Under the pieces are notes generated by a model. It saw nothing but the letters and a program-made list of their open reading frames with translations. It was not told where the DNA came from and made no database searches. A program made the translations under genes and the position numbers. Positions 35,217-43,301 of a stretch of 64,000 bases of DNA are shown piece after piece (positions within the stretch are counted from its first letter, which is position 1; the number at the start of each line of letters is the position of its first letter). This stretch comes from Streptomyces sp. RKAG293 (GTDB lineage: Bacteria; Actinomycetota; Actinomycetes; Streptomycetales; Streptomycetaceae), in contig NZ_JAJOZB010000001.1 in assembly GCF_023701745.1 (NCBI RefSeq), positions 8,417,001 to 8,481,000 of the forward strand. The letters are read 5' to 3'.

Positions 35217-36293
35217 GTGACAGGCGAGCGGGAGGAATCCCTCGAGGCGGCGCCGGCCGGCCGGCTCGTCGAGATCGCCTGCGACGAGTCGGGTTCCGAC
35301 GGTGAGAATCTCCTGGGCGGCAACACGGATGTGTTCGCCCATGCCAGCGTGCGATTGGACGTCGAGGTCGCCGCGGACAGCATCCAGGAGATACGGAACA
35401 GAATTCGCTCTCCCGCGCAGGAGTACAAGGCGAACCATCTGCTCCGCGAGAAACACCGGCCGGTTCTCACCTGGCTGCTCGGGCCACTGGGACCGATCCA
35501 AGGCAACGCGCACGTCCATCTGACCGACAAGGCGTTCTTCGTCGTCGGCCGGGCGGTGGACCTGCTCGTCGGCAATGCCACGCACGCGGCCAGCGCGGGT
35601 CTGAGCCGGGACGAGGAAGCCCATGCGCTGGCCGTCGCCCTGTACCGCGAGGGCCCCCGGTCCTTCGGGCCGGACCTGTGGCGGGAGTTCCTGGAGTCGT
35701 CCAACAATCTGATGCGCACCAAGAACCTCTGGGGCACCCGGACCCCGGTCGACTCGTTCTTCCGCACCATCGACAACCTGCGCGGGGCCGGCGCTGCCGA
35801 GCCGGTCGACGCCATCATGGAACAGCTCGCGGCGGCCCGATCGCCCGCGGACTCCTTCCGCGCCCGGCTCCTCGACGACCCGACGGTGATCCCCGCGCTG
35901 GACCCGCTGATCCCCTCGATCGTCCGGACCGTGGCGCACTGGAGCGACGGCACCAGGCCTGTCTCCATCGTTCACGACAGAAACAACACGCTGACGGACG
36001 AGCGGATCGCGCAGCTGAAGGCGATCTTCAGCAAGCCCCACCCCGCTGACCCCGGGTACGGGCCGCGCGGCCGGCTGACGAGCGTGACGCTCGTCAGCTC
36101 CCGTTCGGACGCCCGCATTCAACTCGCCGACTTCCTCGCCGGTGTGGCGCGGAAGATCGCGTCGGACGAACTGAATCAGCGGGGCGATGCGGAGCTCACC
36201 GCGCTGCTGCGACCGTATGTCGATGAGTCGTCATTCTGGGGAGACGGCAGAAGCTGGTCCCTGCTGAGTCCCGTGCCGAGTGCCCGGCTGTAG
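35217..36293 (+). CDS. DUF3800-like protein (RNase H-like fold)
   Basis: 358 aa from the GTG at 35217, chosen because GGGAGGA lies nine bases upstream; an in-frame GTG 63 bases earlier has no site. N-terminal acidic motif CDESGSDGE, central SIVHDRNNTLTD and C-terminal SDARIQLADFLAGVARK form the D-E-S-G ... D ... Q-x-A-D pattern of DUF3800, a family with a predicted RNase H-like nuclease fold. Members often sit in mobile or defence regions. Function unproven. No partner toxin, antitoxin or methylase is adjacent. A bidirectional terminator follows (36303-36332). Confidence 0.75.
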   Translation: MTGEREESLEAAPAGRLVEIACDESGSDGENLLGGNTDVFAHASVRLDVEVAADSIQEIRNRIRSPAQEYKANHLLREKHRPVLTWLLGPLGPIQGNAHVHLTDKAFFVVGRAVDLLVGNATHAASAGLSRDEEAHALAVALYREGPRSFGPDLWREFLESSNNLMRTKNLWGTRTPVDSFFRTIDNLRGAGAAEPVDAIMEQLAAARSPADSFRARLLDDPTVIPALDPLIPSIVRTVAHWSDGTRPVSIVHDRNNTLTDERIAQLKAIFSKPHPADPGYGPRGRLTSVTLVSSRSDARIQLADFLAGVARKIASDELNQRGDAELTALLRPYVDESSFWGDGRSWSLLSPVPSARL

Positions 36294-36302
36294 GCGCGCC
36301 GA

Positions 36303-36332
36303 TGTGCCCCGGGACCCCGGTCCTGGGGCACA
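36303..36332. terminator. Bidirectional hairpin between DUF3800 and NmrA-like genes
   Basis: TGTGCCCCGGGACC (36303-36316) pairs with GGTCCTGGGGCACA (36319-36332) with one G-U pair, between two convergent genes that end at 36293 and 36345. Confidence 0.8.
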
Positions 36333-36344
36333 CCTGTCGGGTCG

Positions 36345-37187
36345 TCAGGCCATGGCGGAGAAGGCGGCGGCGTTCGCCTCGGCCCACTGGGCGTAGGTCA
36401 GGGCGGGGCGGCCCAGAATGCGCTCCACCTCACCGGTCACCAGGGCGGGACGCCCGACCGTGTCCGCGAGGAAACTCAGCAGTGAGTCGATCATCTCCTC
36501 CTGGACCCAGGAGTTGTGGGCGAGCATCGCCGCCTTCGCGGCCTCCGGGCTGATCTCCTGGTACCGCAGCGGCCGGTCCAGTACCGCACCGAGGATCTCC
36601 ACCTGTTCCGCGAGGGTCAGCTCCTGCGGACCGGTCAACGACGGGGCCAGCCCCAGCAGTTCATCCCCCAGCAGGGCCCGGACGGCGACCGCGGCGAGAT
36701 CCGCCTCATGGATCGGCGCGGTGCAGGCACCGGCGTAAGGCCCGTGCACGACATCGCCGGCCTGAAGCTGCGCCTTCCACTGCAGGGCGTTCGATGCGAA
36801 GGCGCCGGGACGCAGATGCGTCCACTGTTCGAAGTCCGCCTCCACGGCCTCCTCCAGGTCCCGGTGGATCGCGGCGGTGCTGCCCTCGGCCGCGGCTTCG
36901 CCGTCGGTCGCCACCAGCAACGAGGAGAGGGTGACGACCCGGCGCACGCCGGCCGCCTTCGCGGCACCCAGCAGGGCCGGGGTGCTGCCGGGTGCCCCGG
37001 CGATGTTCAGCACCAGCGCGCTCACGCCCGCGAAGTCGGGCGCGGCGCTGTCGCACGGCTCGACTCCGGCCGGCAGCTCCGCGTGCTCGGGCGTCCGGGT
37101 CAGGGCCCGCACCTTCCGTCCCTGCGCGGCCAGTTCCGTGACGAGCGGGCGGCCGAAGTTCCCGGTGGCACCGGTGACCATGATCAT
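36345..37187 (-). CDS. NmrA-like NAD(P)-dependent reductase (atypical SDR)
   Basis: 280 aa from the ATG at 37187 (MIMVTGATGNFGRP), with GAGGA ten bases upstream; the longer in-frame reading upstream has no start signal. Glycine-rich loop GATGNFG, VVTLSSLL strand and HLRPGAFASNALQW substrate region match NmrA/azoreductase-type SDRs. The C-terminus resembles proteins acting on quinones or flavins. Distinct in sequence from the NmrA-like protein at 14551. Monocistronic. Confidence 0.9.
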   Translation of the reverse strand: MIMVTGATGNFGRPLVTELAAQGRKVRALTRTPEHAELPAGVEPCDSAAPDFAGVSALVLNIAGAPGSTPALLGAAKAAGVRRVVTLSSLLVATDGEAAAEGSTAAIHRDLEEAVEADFEQWTHLRPGAFASNALQWKAQLQAGDVVHGPYAGACTAPIHEADLAAVAVRALLGDELLGLAPSLTGPQELTLAEQVEILGAVLDRPLRYQEISPEAAKAAMLAHNSWVQEEMIDSLLSFLADTVGRPALVTGEVERILGRPALTYAQWAEANAAAFSAMA

Positions 37188-37392
37188 GATGTGTCGTCCT
37201 CTGGTGAGTCGGTGGGGGAAGCTGTTTCCCTGTCCCTCCCGAGAGCCCCCGGCGGCCCGGAGTGTGACAGCGAACCGCCGCGTGGTGGCCCACATCACCG
37301 AGCCCGTTCCTCCCGCGCACCAACCGAGCTCAGGGGCCCGCGCCGCCGGAAATGCCGGGCACCTCGGCGGGCACCCCTGTTACCGTTGACGT

Positions 37393-37461
37393 ATGGAGAT
37401 CACCAGGCACAGCACCACCGCGACCGCGCGAGCTACCAGCTCGTCGGTTGCCGCCGCCTGA
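37393..37461 (+). CDS. Putative 22-aa regulatory leader peptide ending Ala-Ala-Ala
   Basis: The peptide starts MEITRHSTTATA and ends in Ser-Ser-Ser-Val-Ala-Ala-Ala followed by TGA; six of 22 residues are alanine. A TACCGT hexamer (37381-37386) ends exactly six bases before the ATG, the same geometry as other probable leaderless starts here, so translation would begin at the mRNA 5' end. It precedes an alanyl-tRNA synthetase-like gene. An alanine-rich leader upstream of an Ala-handling gene is the classic arrangement for ribosome-mediated attenuation. No experimental proof; conservation in relatives would be the test. Confidence 0.5.
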   Translation: MEITRHSTTATARATSSSVAAA

Positions 37462-37476
37462 CCCCACTCCTCACCC

Positions 37477-37572
37477 CCGGCGACCGGAAACGGCCGCCGG
37501 TGCGCTGTACGACTCCTGTTTCGCAGTCCGTGCCCACGGTTCCTTTCCGGTCCCCACGACCCGAAGGAACCG
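37477..37572 (+). promoter_or_regulatory. Alternative RNA stems that can hide the synthetase ribosome binding site
   Basis: Three pairings overlap. (1) CGGTTCCTT (37537-37545) with AAGGAACCG (37564-37572), a perfect 9-bp stem containing the GAAGGA ribosome binding site (37563-37568) of the AlaRS-like gene. (2) GACCGGAAA (37482-37490) with TTTCCGGTC (37544-37552), a perfect 9-bp stem sharing two bases with stem 1 and crossing its loop. (3) CCGGCG (37477-37482) with CGCCGG (37495-37500), a local hairpin competing with stem 2. With the leader peptide just upstream, this fits a translation-attenuation switch. The order of events is not decided by the sequence alone. Confidence 0.55.
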
Positions 37573-37577
37573 CCGCC

Positions 37578-38753
37578 ATGAACACCGACCGGACCGTCAG
37601 CACGTTCATCGACTTCTTCCGCGACCGCGGACACCAGCGCATCACCGGCGACTCGCTGCTCCGGCCACCCGGAGACCCGGTGCTGTTCACCACCTCCGGG
37701 ATGCACCCCCTCACCCCGTACCTGCTCGGCCGCCCGCACCCGCTCGGTCAGCGTCTGGTCGGTCTCCAACGCTGTCTGCGCACGACCGACCTGGACGAGG
37801 TCGGCGACCGTACGCACCTCACCGTCTTCGAGATGCTGGGTTCGTGGTCGCTCGGGGACTACGGCGGCCCGCCGAGCCTGCGCTGGGGGTACGAACTGCT
37901 GCGCGACGGCTTCGGCATCCAGCCCGGCCGGCTGCATGTCACCGTCTTCGGCGGTGACGACCAGATCGGCCCCGACACCGAATCCCTCCGTACCTGGAAC
38001 GACCTGGGGGTGCCGGTGGAGCTGACACGCGAGGACAACTGGTGGTCCAACGGCCCCACCGGGCCGTGCGGACCCGACTCGGAGATCTTCGTGTGGACCG
38101 GCGACACCCCACCGCAGGGCACCCCGAGCAGCGATCCGCGGTGGGTCGAGGTGTGGAACCACGTGAAGATGCGGTACCACCGCCACGACGACGGAAGCCT
38201 CCAACCCCTGATCCGGCCCGGTATCGACACCGGCCTGGGCCTGGAACGGCTCCTGACCGTGCTGCAGGGCAAGCCGTCGGTCTACGAGTGCGACATCTTC
38301 GGCCCGTGGACGAGCACGATCCCCGGTCTGTGGGACCTGGACGAGTTCTCGCTCCGTGTCGTCTGTGACCACCTGCGGTCCAGCATCGTGGTCATCGGCG
38401 ACGGCGTCCTCCCGTCGAACACCGGCCGCGGCTACGTCCTGCGCCGGCTGACCCGCCGGGTGCTGACCACCCTGTGGCGGGACGACCCCTCGCGCACGTT
38501 GACCGACCTCCCCACAGAGCTCTTCGAGCACACTCTCGACCACTTCCGGCAGCCGGGCGAGGTCGGACCCGTGCGCGAGGTGCTGCTCGACGAGGAACGC
38601 CGCTTCTCGAAGCTGCTGGAGCGGGGCCGGCTGGTGCTGTCCCGGCAGGGCTTCGACGGGCCGCTGCGCGAGGAGGACTACAGCTATCTGCACGAGACCC
38701 ATGGGCTGCCGCGTGAACTGGTCCTGGGGCTCCTCGGATCCGAGGAGCGGTGA
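37578..38753 (+). CDS. Stand-alone alanyl-tRNA synthetase-like protein (catalytic part only)
   Basis: 391 aa. Clear homology to the first half of AlaRS: motif 1 region FTTSGMHPLTPYLLG (37-51), motif 2 region CLRTTDLDEVG...THLTVFEMLG (66-88), GPTGPCGPDSEIFVW (159-173), EVWNHVKMRYHRHDDGSL, motif 3 GIDTGLGLERLLTVLQ (215-230) and DGVLPSNTGRGYVLRRLTRR (275-294). The protein stops after the start of the tRNA-recognition region; the editing and C-Ala domains of ordinary AlaRS (about 880 aa) are absent. GPCGPC reads GPCGPD. Possible roles: alanyl-adenylate or Ala-tRNA supply to a biosynthetic pathway, or an amino-acid sensor. It is not the housekeeping enzyme. It follows the leader peptide and attenuator. 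Confidence 0.85.
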   Translation: MNTDRTVSTFIDFFRDRGHQRITGDSLLRPPGDPVLFTTSGMHPLTPYLLGRPHPLGQRLVGLQRCLRTTDLDEVGDRTHLTVFEMLGSWSLGDYGGPPSLRWGYELLRDGFGIQPGRLHVTVFGGDDQIGPDTESLRTWNDLGVPVELTREDNWWSNGPTGPCGPDSEIFVWTGDTPPQGTPSSDPRWVEVWNHVKMRYHRHDDGSLQPLIRPGIDTGLGLERLLTVLQGKPSVYECDIFGPWTSTIPGLWDLDEFSLRVVCDHLRSSIVVIGDGVLPSNTGRGYVLRRLTRRVLTTLWRDDPSRTLTDLPTELFEHTLDHFRQPGEVGPVREVLLDEERRFSKLLERGRLVLSRQGFDGPLREEDYSYLHETHGLPRELVLGLLGSEER

Positions 38754-38792
38754 CCATGGGGCTCGTCATCAGGAGACCGGTCGCCGCGGCGC

Positions 38793-40565
38793 TCAGCGGG
38801 CCGACGCGACGGCGAGCAGGAACCACCCCGTGTGCGGGATCCACTGTTCCGCCCAGCGCCAGACGTCCCCCGGCGGAGCGTCGGGCGGAAGGAAGGCGAT
38901 GTCCTCCTCGTCGGACCACCCCGAGGTGATGCCGTTGACGATCCCGCCGGGGATGTTGGGGAAGTCCGAGGTGTAGTCGACGTTGTTGCGGCCGCGGCCC
39001 TGGACCATCGACGCGTCGAACGGGTTGCGGCCGGTGATCCACGCCAACTGGTCGTCGGCGAACGCGCCGAGCCGGGCGCGGTCGTCCTCGCCGGCGTCGT
39101 CGAGGGCGGCGCACGCGGAGGCGGCCGCGGCCAGCGAGGCGATGGTGGCGTTCTCGCCCTGCCACCAGTAGCCCGTCTCGTTGGCATGGGGAAAGAAGAA
39201 CGCGTCCTTGGCCGACGCGTCGGCGGGCCGCACCCGCTGGCGCGGATAGCCGAACGGGTTGGGGACCGCGTGGGTGCGGCGCACCGTGTCGAGCATGGCT
39301 TCCAGGGCCAGCGCCCGGGCCGGACCGGCCTCGGGGGAGCCGGGCAGAACGGTGGCGAACCGGGTCAGCGCGAGCACGGGCAGTCCGGCCTCGGCGGCGT
39401 GGAAGAACGGGCGTCCCTCGGCGTCCCCGGTGAACCATCCGGGGCCGTCGGCGGGCCGTACGTAACGGGAGAGGAGCGACCGGACGCGCCGCCGGGCCGC
39501 CTCCCGGGCACCGGTCCCCGGGGCCCCGTCCTCCCCGCCCGCGCCCGCCGCCACGAGTTCGGTCGCGGCCAGCAGCGCCGTGTAGTCGTCGACGATCGAC
39601 TCCGTGCCGTCGTCGAGATACTCCAGGTTGTGGGCTTCGAGGTGGACGAAGCCCTGGACCGCGGCCGACAGGTAGTCGGGGCCGGTGAAGTCCCCGTGGT
39701 CGTCCAGGGCCGCGGCGCGCGCCAGGGCCGCGATGGCCAGGCCACCGCCCTGCCGGTAGGCGGCCTGGTAGCGGTCGGTGCGCACGCACTCCGCCAGTGG
39801 CGCGGAAACGACGCGCTCGTCGAGCTCCTTGGTGAGCGCGTCGAAGACACCGGTGTAGAAGTACCCCTCGGGCGCCCGGAAGCGGACGAGGAAGTCGGCG
39901 CCCCACAGCGCCTCGTCACGCAGCCGGGCGCCGAGGGAGCGGACCAGGGCGGGGTGGTGCTCGGTGATCGCGTCGCGGGCGGCCATCATGGCCCACGCGC
40001 ACAACGGCATCTGCTGCGGGCTCATCGTGCGCGTGTAGGTGAGGTGGCTGAGGAACTTACTGGTGTCGCCGCTCGCGTCGAGCCAGCCGCCGCGCGCGTC
40101 GACCTCCCGGCCGGTGTCATCGCCCCACAGCGCGGCGTGCCGGTCCTTCCGGTCGATCTCGCCGCTGGATCGCATCGCCTTGAAGTACGCCAGCACGTCG
40201 GACATCGTTGCGCGCTGCAGCCGGTCTTCCGCGACCTCGAAAGGATCCGAGACGGTCGGGCGGCCGCCGCCGCCGACGACACGGACCGCGTAGCGGCCCG
40301 GCTCCAGATCCTCTGGCAGCTCCACGCGCGCGAAGGGGCCGCACCGCCATCCGGGCACCGCCTGGACGGGACCGGCCGTGAGCCGGCGGACGACGGACGC
40401 GTCGGCGGTCAGCAGCTCGACCCGTCGCGGAGCGCGGCCGTCGGGCAGGACCGCCACGACGGCCTTCGACGCCCGGAGTCCGTAGCCGAGATGGCCCAGC
40501 AGAACGGCCGGCCGTACGGTGCCCGCCCCGTCGTTCACGTCGTTCACGTCGTCCGTCGAGCGCAT
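38793..40565 (-). CDS. GH9 family glycoside hydrolase, no signal peptide
   Basis: 590 aa from the ATG at 40565; a GTG nine codons upstream is possible. N-terminal Ig-like domain (about 20-110, VLLGHLGYGLRASKAVVAV), then an (alpha/alpha)6 GH9 domain with GGWLDASGDTSKFL (catalytic aspartates), FFPHANETGYWWQGEN, GRNPFDASMVQGRGRNN and C-terminal AEQWIPHTGWFL (candidate catalytic Glu). GH9 includes endoglucanases, exo-glucosaminidases and intracellular beta-glucosidases. The absence of a signal peptide argues for a cytoplasmic enzyme acting on imported oligosaccharides. No transporter is near. It converges on the AlaRS-like gene. Confidence 0.88.
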   Translation of the reverse strand: MRSTDDVNDVNDGAGTVRPAVLLGHLGYGLRASKAVVAVLPDGRAPRRVELLTADASVVRRLTAGPVQAVPGWRCGPFARVELPEDLEPGRYAVRVVGGGGRPTVSDPFEVAEDRLQRATMSDVLAYFKAMRSSGEIDRKDRHAALWGDDTGREVDARGGWLDASGDTSKFLSHLTYTRTMSPQQMPLCAWAMMAARDAITEHHPALVRSLGARLRDEALWGADFLVRFRAPEGYFYTGVFDALTKELDERVVSAPLAECVRTDRYQAAYRQGGGLAIAALARAAALDDHGDFTGPDYLSAAVQGFVHLEAHNLEYLDDGTESIVDDYTALLAATELVAAGAGGEDGAPGTGAREAARRRVRSLLSRYVRPADGPGWFTGDAEGRPFFHAAEAGLPVLALTRFATVLPGSPEAGPARALALEAMLDTVRRTHAVPNPFGYPRQRVRPADASAKDAFFFPHANETGYWWQGENATIASLAAAASACAALDDAGEDDRARLGAFADDQLAWITGRNPFDASMVQGRGRNNVDYTSDFPNIPGGIVNGITSGWSDEEDIAFLPPDAPPGDVWRWAEQWIPHTGWFLLAVASAR

Positions 40566-40707
40566 CCGCGAGCACCGCCCCTTCCACCGCACCGAAGATC
40601 TACGGCGAACCTACGCCCCTTCACCGGCGACGGTGCCCAGCGGCTGCCGAGCCGTACCGGCACCCTGCGCGGATCCGGGCCATGGTGGAGCGGATATTGT
40701 CTCCGCC

Positions 40708-41220
40708 ATGTCAGTCGATCTCGGATTCCTCTGCTCCACTTGCGGCGAGCACCACGAAGAGCTCCCGATGAGCTACTCCACCATGGCCCCGGACATCTGG
40801 GAGCCTGCCTTCACCAACGACCCGGACAGCATCCTGTCGTTGGACCAGTGCGTGATCAGGAATCAGGCCTTCTTCGTGCGGGGGCTGATCGAGATACCCG
40901 TGATCGGACGCACGGACGTCTTCGCCTGGGGCGTGTGGATCTCCCTCAGCCGTGAGAGCTTCGCGCGGGCGAGCGAGCTGTGGGAGACGCCGGGCCGGGA
41001 GACCGAACGGCCGTACTTCGGCTGGCTGTCGACGGAGCTCAGCCTGTACCCGGAGAGCACGACCGACCTCAAGACGAACGCGCACACGCGCCCCGTCGGC
41101 CGGCGACCCAGGGTGGAACTCGAGCCCACGGAGCACCCGTTGGCGGTGGAACAGCGCACCGGCATCACCATGGACCGGGTGCGGCAGATCGCCGAGGCAG
41201 TGCTGCATCCACAGCGCTGA
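40708..41220 (+). CDS. DUF2199 domain protein
   Basis: 170 aa, ATG at 40708; no good ribosome binding site, but TATTGT ends seven bases before the ATG, so a leaderless transcript is possible. The N-terminus has a single CSTCGEHHEELP cysteine pair plus His, followed by VWISLS and the GWLSTELSLYPESTTDLKT segment, all typical of DUF2199. The family may bind zinc through the CxxC. Function unknown. Confidence 0.85.
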   Translation: MSVDLGFLCSTCGEHHEELPMSYSTMAPDIWEPAFTNDPDSILSLDQCVIRNQAFFVRGLIEIPVIGRTDVFAWGVWISLSRESFARASELWETPGRETERPYFGWLSTELSLYPESTTDLKTNAHTRPVGRRPRVELEPTEHPLAVEQRTGITMDRVRQIAEAVLHPQR

Positions 41221-41278
41221 CGCGCTCAGCACTCGGCTCGCCACCTGACGCGTGGGCACCCCGTGGGATCCTCCTCGC

Positions 41279-41854
41279 ATGCTTCTCGACACGCCCCGGC
41301 TCCGCCTGCGCCACTTCCGGCCCGCCGACGCGCCGGCGCTCTCGGCGTACCGCTCGGACCCGGAGGTGGCCCGCTATCAGGGCTGGTCCGCCCCGGTGTC
41401 CGTCGACTCGGCAGCCGCGCTCATCGCAAACTTCAGCGACGATCCGACCCGGCCCGGCTGGTTCCAGTACGCGATCGAGCTCAAGGAGGACGGCTGTCTG
41501 ATCGGCGACGTCGGGGTGAACCTGAACGACAACCGCATGCAGGCCGACCTCGGCTTCACCCTCGCTCGCGACCGGCAGGGCCACGGATATGCGACCGAGG
41601 CCGTGAGCGCCGTGCTGAAGGACCGGTTCGCCGGCGGACTGCGCCGGATGTCGGCGGAGTGCGACGCCCGCAACCTGAGTTCGGCGCACCTGCTGGAACG
41701 GCTCGGGTTCCAGCTGGAGGGGCGGCGTCCCGCGTTCACCTGGATCAAGGGCGAGTGGACGGACGATCTCCTCTACGGCCTGCTCGCCGACAGCCCGTTC
41801 AATCCGGATGCGCCGGCGGCCGGCCTTCGCGCAGACTTCACGGATGAGCGCTGA
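41279..41854 (+). CDS. GNAT family N-acetyltransferase (RimJ-like)
   Basis: 191 aa from the ATG at 41279. RimJ/RimL-type acetyltransferase: LDTPRLRLRHFRPADAPAL at the start, the acetyl-CoA loop RDRQGHGYATEAV (R/Q-x-x-G-x-G/A) and the C-terminal NLSSAHLLERLGFQLEG helix-strand. No ribosome binding site; GATCCT ends six bases before the ATG with CTGACG 16 bases further upstream, again fitting a leaderless start. It overlaps the DUF3626 gene by 11 bases, so the two are coupled. Confidence 0.88.
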   Translation: MLLDTPRLRLRHFRPADAPALSAYRSDPEVARYQGWSAPVSVDSAAALIANFSDDPTRPGWFQYAIELKEDGCLIGDVGVNLNDNRMQADLGFTLARDRQGHGYATEAVSAVLKDRFAGGLRRMSAECDARNLSSAHLLERLGFQLEGRRPAFTWIKGEWTDDLLYGLLADSPFNPDAPAAGLRADFTDER

Positions 41855-42800
41855 CACCTCCGGATCGCCGCAGGCGAGAGCACTGCGGCACGTCGCTGCC
41901 CGGTCCGCGGGCGGACCGCTCGACGCCGGGCTGCGCGTGACGATGAACTTCCACCCCGACCGTTGGACGGGCGGCCTGCCGATCCTGCGGCGACTGGCGC
42001 GGGACGGCGTCTACTCCTCGCAGTTCGTGACGGGCACCAGCAACGGCGGTCTGACCGCCCACCCCGGCGGGGACCGGTGGCGCTGGGAGAGCCGGATCTT
42101 CGGCGGCGCCTACGATGATGCCGCCGCGCACGAGCGCCCGGTCTACGGTGCGCTCAACTTCCGTCACGAGCACATCGGTGCGGCACCGCGGTTCGGCTCC
42201 TCGCACTTCCGGCTGACCGCCGAGGCCGTGGCCCGGTCCACGTTCTGCTATCCGGACAGCTCGACGGAGCCGTCGGACTTCGGCGTCGCCACCCGCTGCG
42301 CACTCGTCGAACTGGCCACGGCCGGCGGCCTGGACGCCCTGGACGGCCATGTCGAGGCGCAGATCCACGGGCCGGTCCGGCTCGACCGGGATGTGGAGGC
42401 GCTGGTCCTCGATCCCGGCTACCGCGGCACGGACGTGGAGGCCGAGGCCGCGCGGCTTCCGTGCCCCGTCGAGTGGCACGGCGGCTTCCGGCTCACCGTC
42501 GAGAACCTGCGGCGGCACCCGGACTTCCGCGGCCAGGAGTACGTCGATCTGGGCGCCGCCATCGCGGTCGGCGGCCGGCTCGATCCCCGCATCATCGGCG
42601 ACGCGGCACGCACCGGCCGCTACGACGCGCAGGCACTCAAGAAGGTCTGGCACTGCCTGGCGCGCTTCGGCCCGCCGCTCCGGCCGTCACACCGGTCAGT
42701 AGTAGCCCTTCTCGCCGTCGACGAGCTCCCGGACGGTGTCCATGTGGCCGGCGTGCCGGGCCGTCTCCTCGATCATGTGGAGGAGCATCCAGCGCAGTGA
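41844..42800 (+). CDS. DUF3626 domain protein
   Basis: 318 aa from the ATG at 41844, inside the end of the GNAT gene. Family features: ALRHVAARSAGGPLDAGLRVTMNFHPDR, VYSSQFVTGTSNGGLTA, GALNFRHEHIGAAPRFGSSHFRL and FRGQEYVDLGAAIAVGG. Members typically finish near the KKVWHCLARFG segment; here about 35 further residues are read, antisense to the end of the DinB gene at 42696, suggesting loss of an original stop. Function of DUF3626 unknown; it may be a toxin or effector-like enzyme. Confidence 0.82.
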   Translation: MSADTSGSPQARALRHVAARSAGGPLDAGLRVTMNFHPDRWTGGLPILRRLARDGVYSSQFVTGTSNGGLTAHPGGDRWRWESRIFGGAYDDAAAHERPVYGALNFRHEHIGAAPRFGSSHFRLTAEAVARSTFCYPDSSTEPSDFGVATRCALVELATAGGLDALDGHVEAQIHGPVRLDRDVEALVLDPGYRGTDVEAEAARLPCPVEWHGGFRLTVENLRRHPDFRGQEYVDLGAAIAVGGRLDPRIIGDAARTGRYDAQALKKVWHCLARFGPPLRPSHRSVVALLAVDELPDGVHVAGVPGRLLDHVEEHPAQ

Positions 42801-43211
42801 CGCGGCGGCGGCGCCGAAGTCCGGGTGCTTGCCGACCGTGTCCAGCGAAAGGGACGCGATGATCTCGTTGGACACCTCGCAACTGCGCTCGTACTCCTCT
42901 AGGAGCTGTGCGAGGGGGGTGCCGTCGACCATCATGTCGGCGTCCTCGGGCCCGTCGTCGAACTGCGGACCCTCGGCCTTCCTGCCGAGCAGCAGGACCT
43001 CGAACCAGCAGTGCTCGACCCACCGCATGTGGGAGACGATGCCCGCGATCGTCATGTAGGGAGAGGTCGGGAGGACCGACCGGTGGGCGTCCTCCTCGGA
43101 CACGCCTTCGCATTTCCAGCGGATGATCGCGCGCTGCATGTCGAGCCAGCCGACCAGCTGGGTGCGTTCGTCGGCGTCGTAGGGAGGGCGGGTACGGGGA
43201 GGAGGAGTCAT
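42696..43211 (-). CDS. DinB family protein (DUF664)
   Basis: 171 aa. Same four-helix family as 33490-33996: RAIIRWKCEGVSEEDAHRSVLPTSP, GIVSHMRWVEHCWFE (metal-ligand His) and LLHMIEETARHAGHMDTVRE (two more His). The C-terminal GEKGYY is read on the strand opposite the DUF3626 tail (105-base convergent overlap). Possibly a mycothiol- or bacillithiol-dependent transferase relative; substrate unknown. Confidence 0.9.
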   Translation of the reverse strand: MTPPPRTRPPYDADERTQLVGWLDMQRAIIRWKCEGVSEEDAHRSVLPTSPYMTIAGIVSHMRWVEHCWFEVLLLGRKAEGPQFDDGPEDADMMVDGTPLAQLLEEYERSCEVSNEIIASLSLDTVGKHPDFGAAAASLRWMLLHMIEETARHAGHMDTVRELVDGEKGYY

Positions 43212-43301
43212 GGGCGTCGACGGTATCCCAGCCCCCGCGCCGGCGCACGGAGTTTTCCGGGCGTGCCGGTGCTCACCGCCGGACGGATCCGGCCGGCCGC
43301 G

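Noticed and set aside
36516..37577. In-frame upstream extension of the AlaRS-like gene
   Set aside because: It crosses the antisense NmrA-like gene and has no AlaRS similarity; GAAGGA and the ATG at 37578 fit the start of AlaRS homology.
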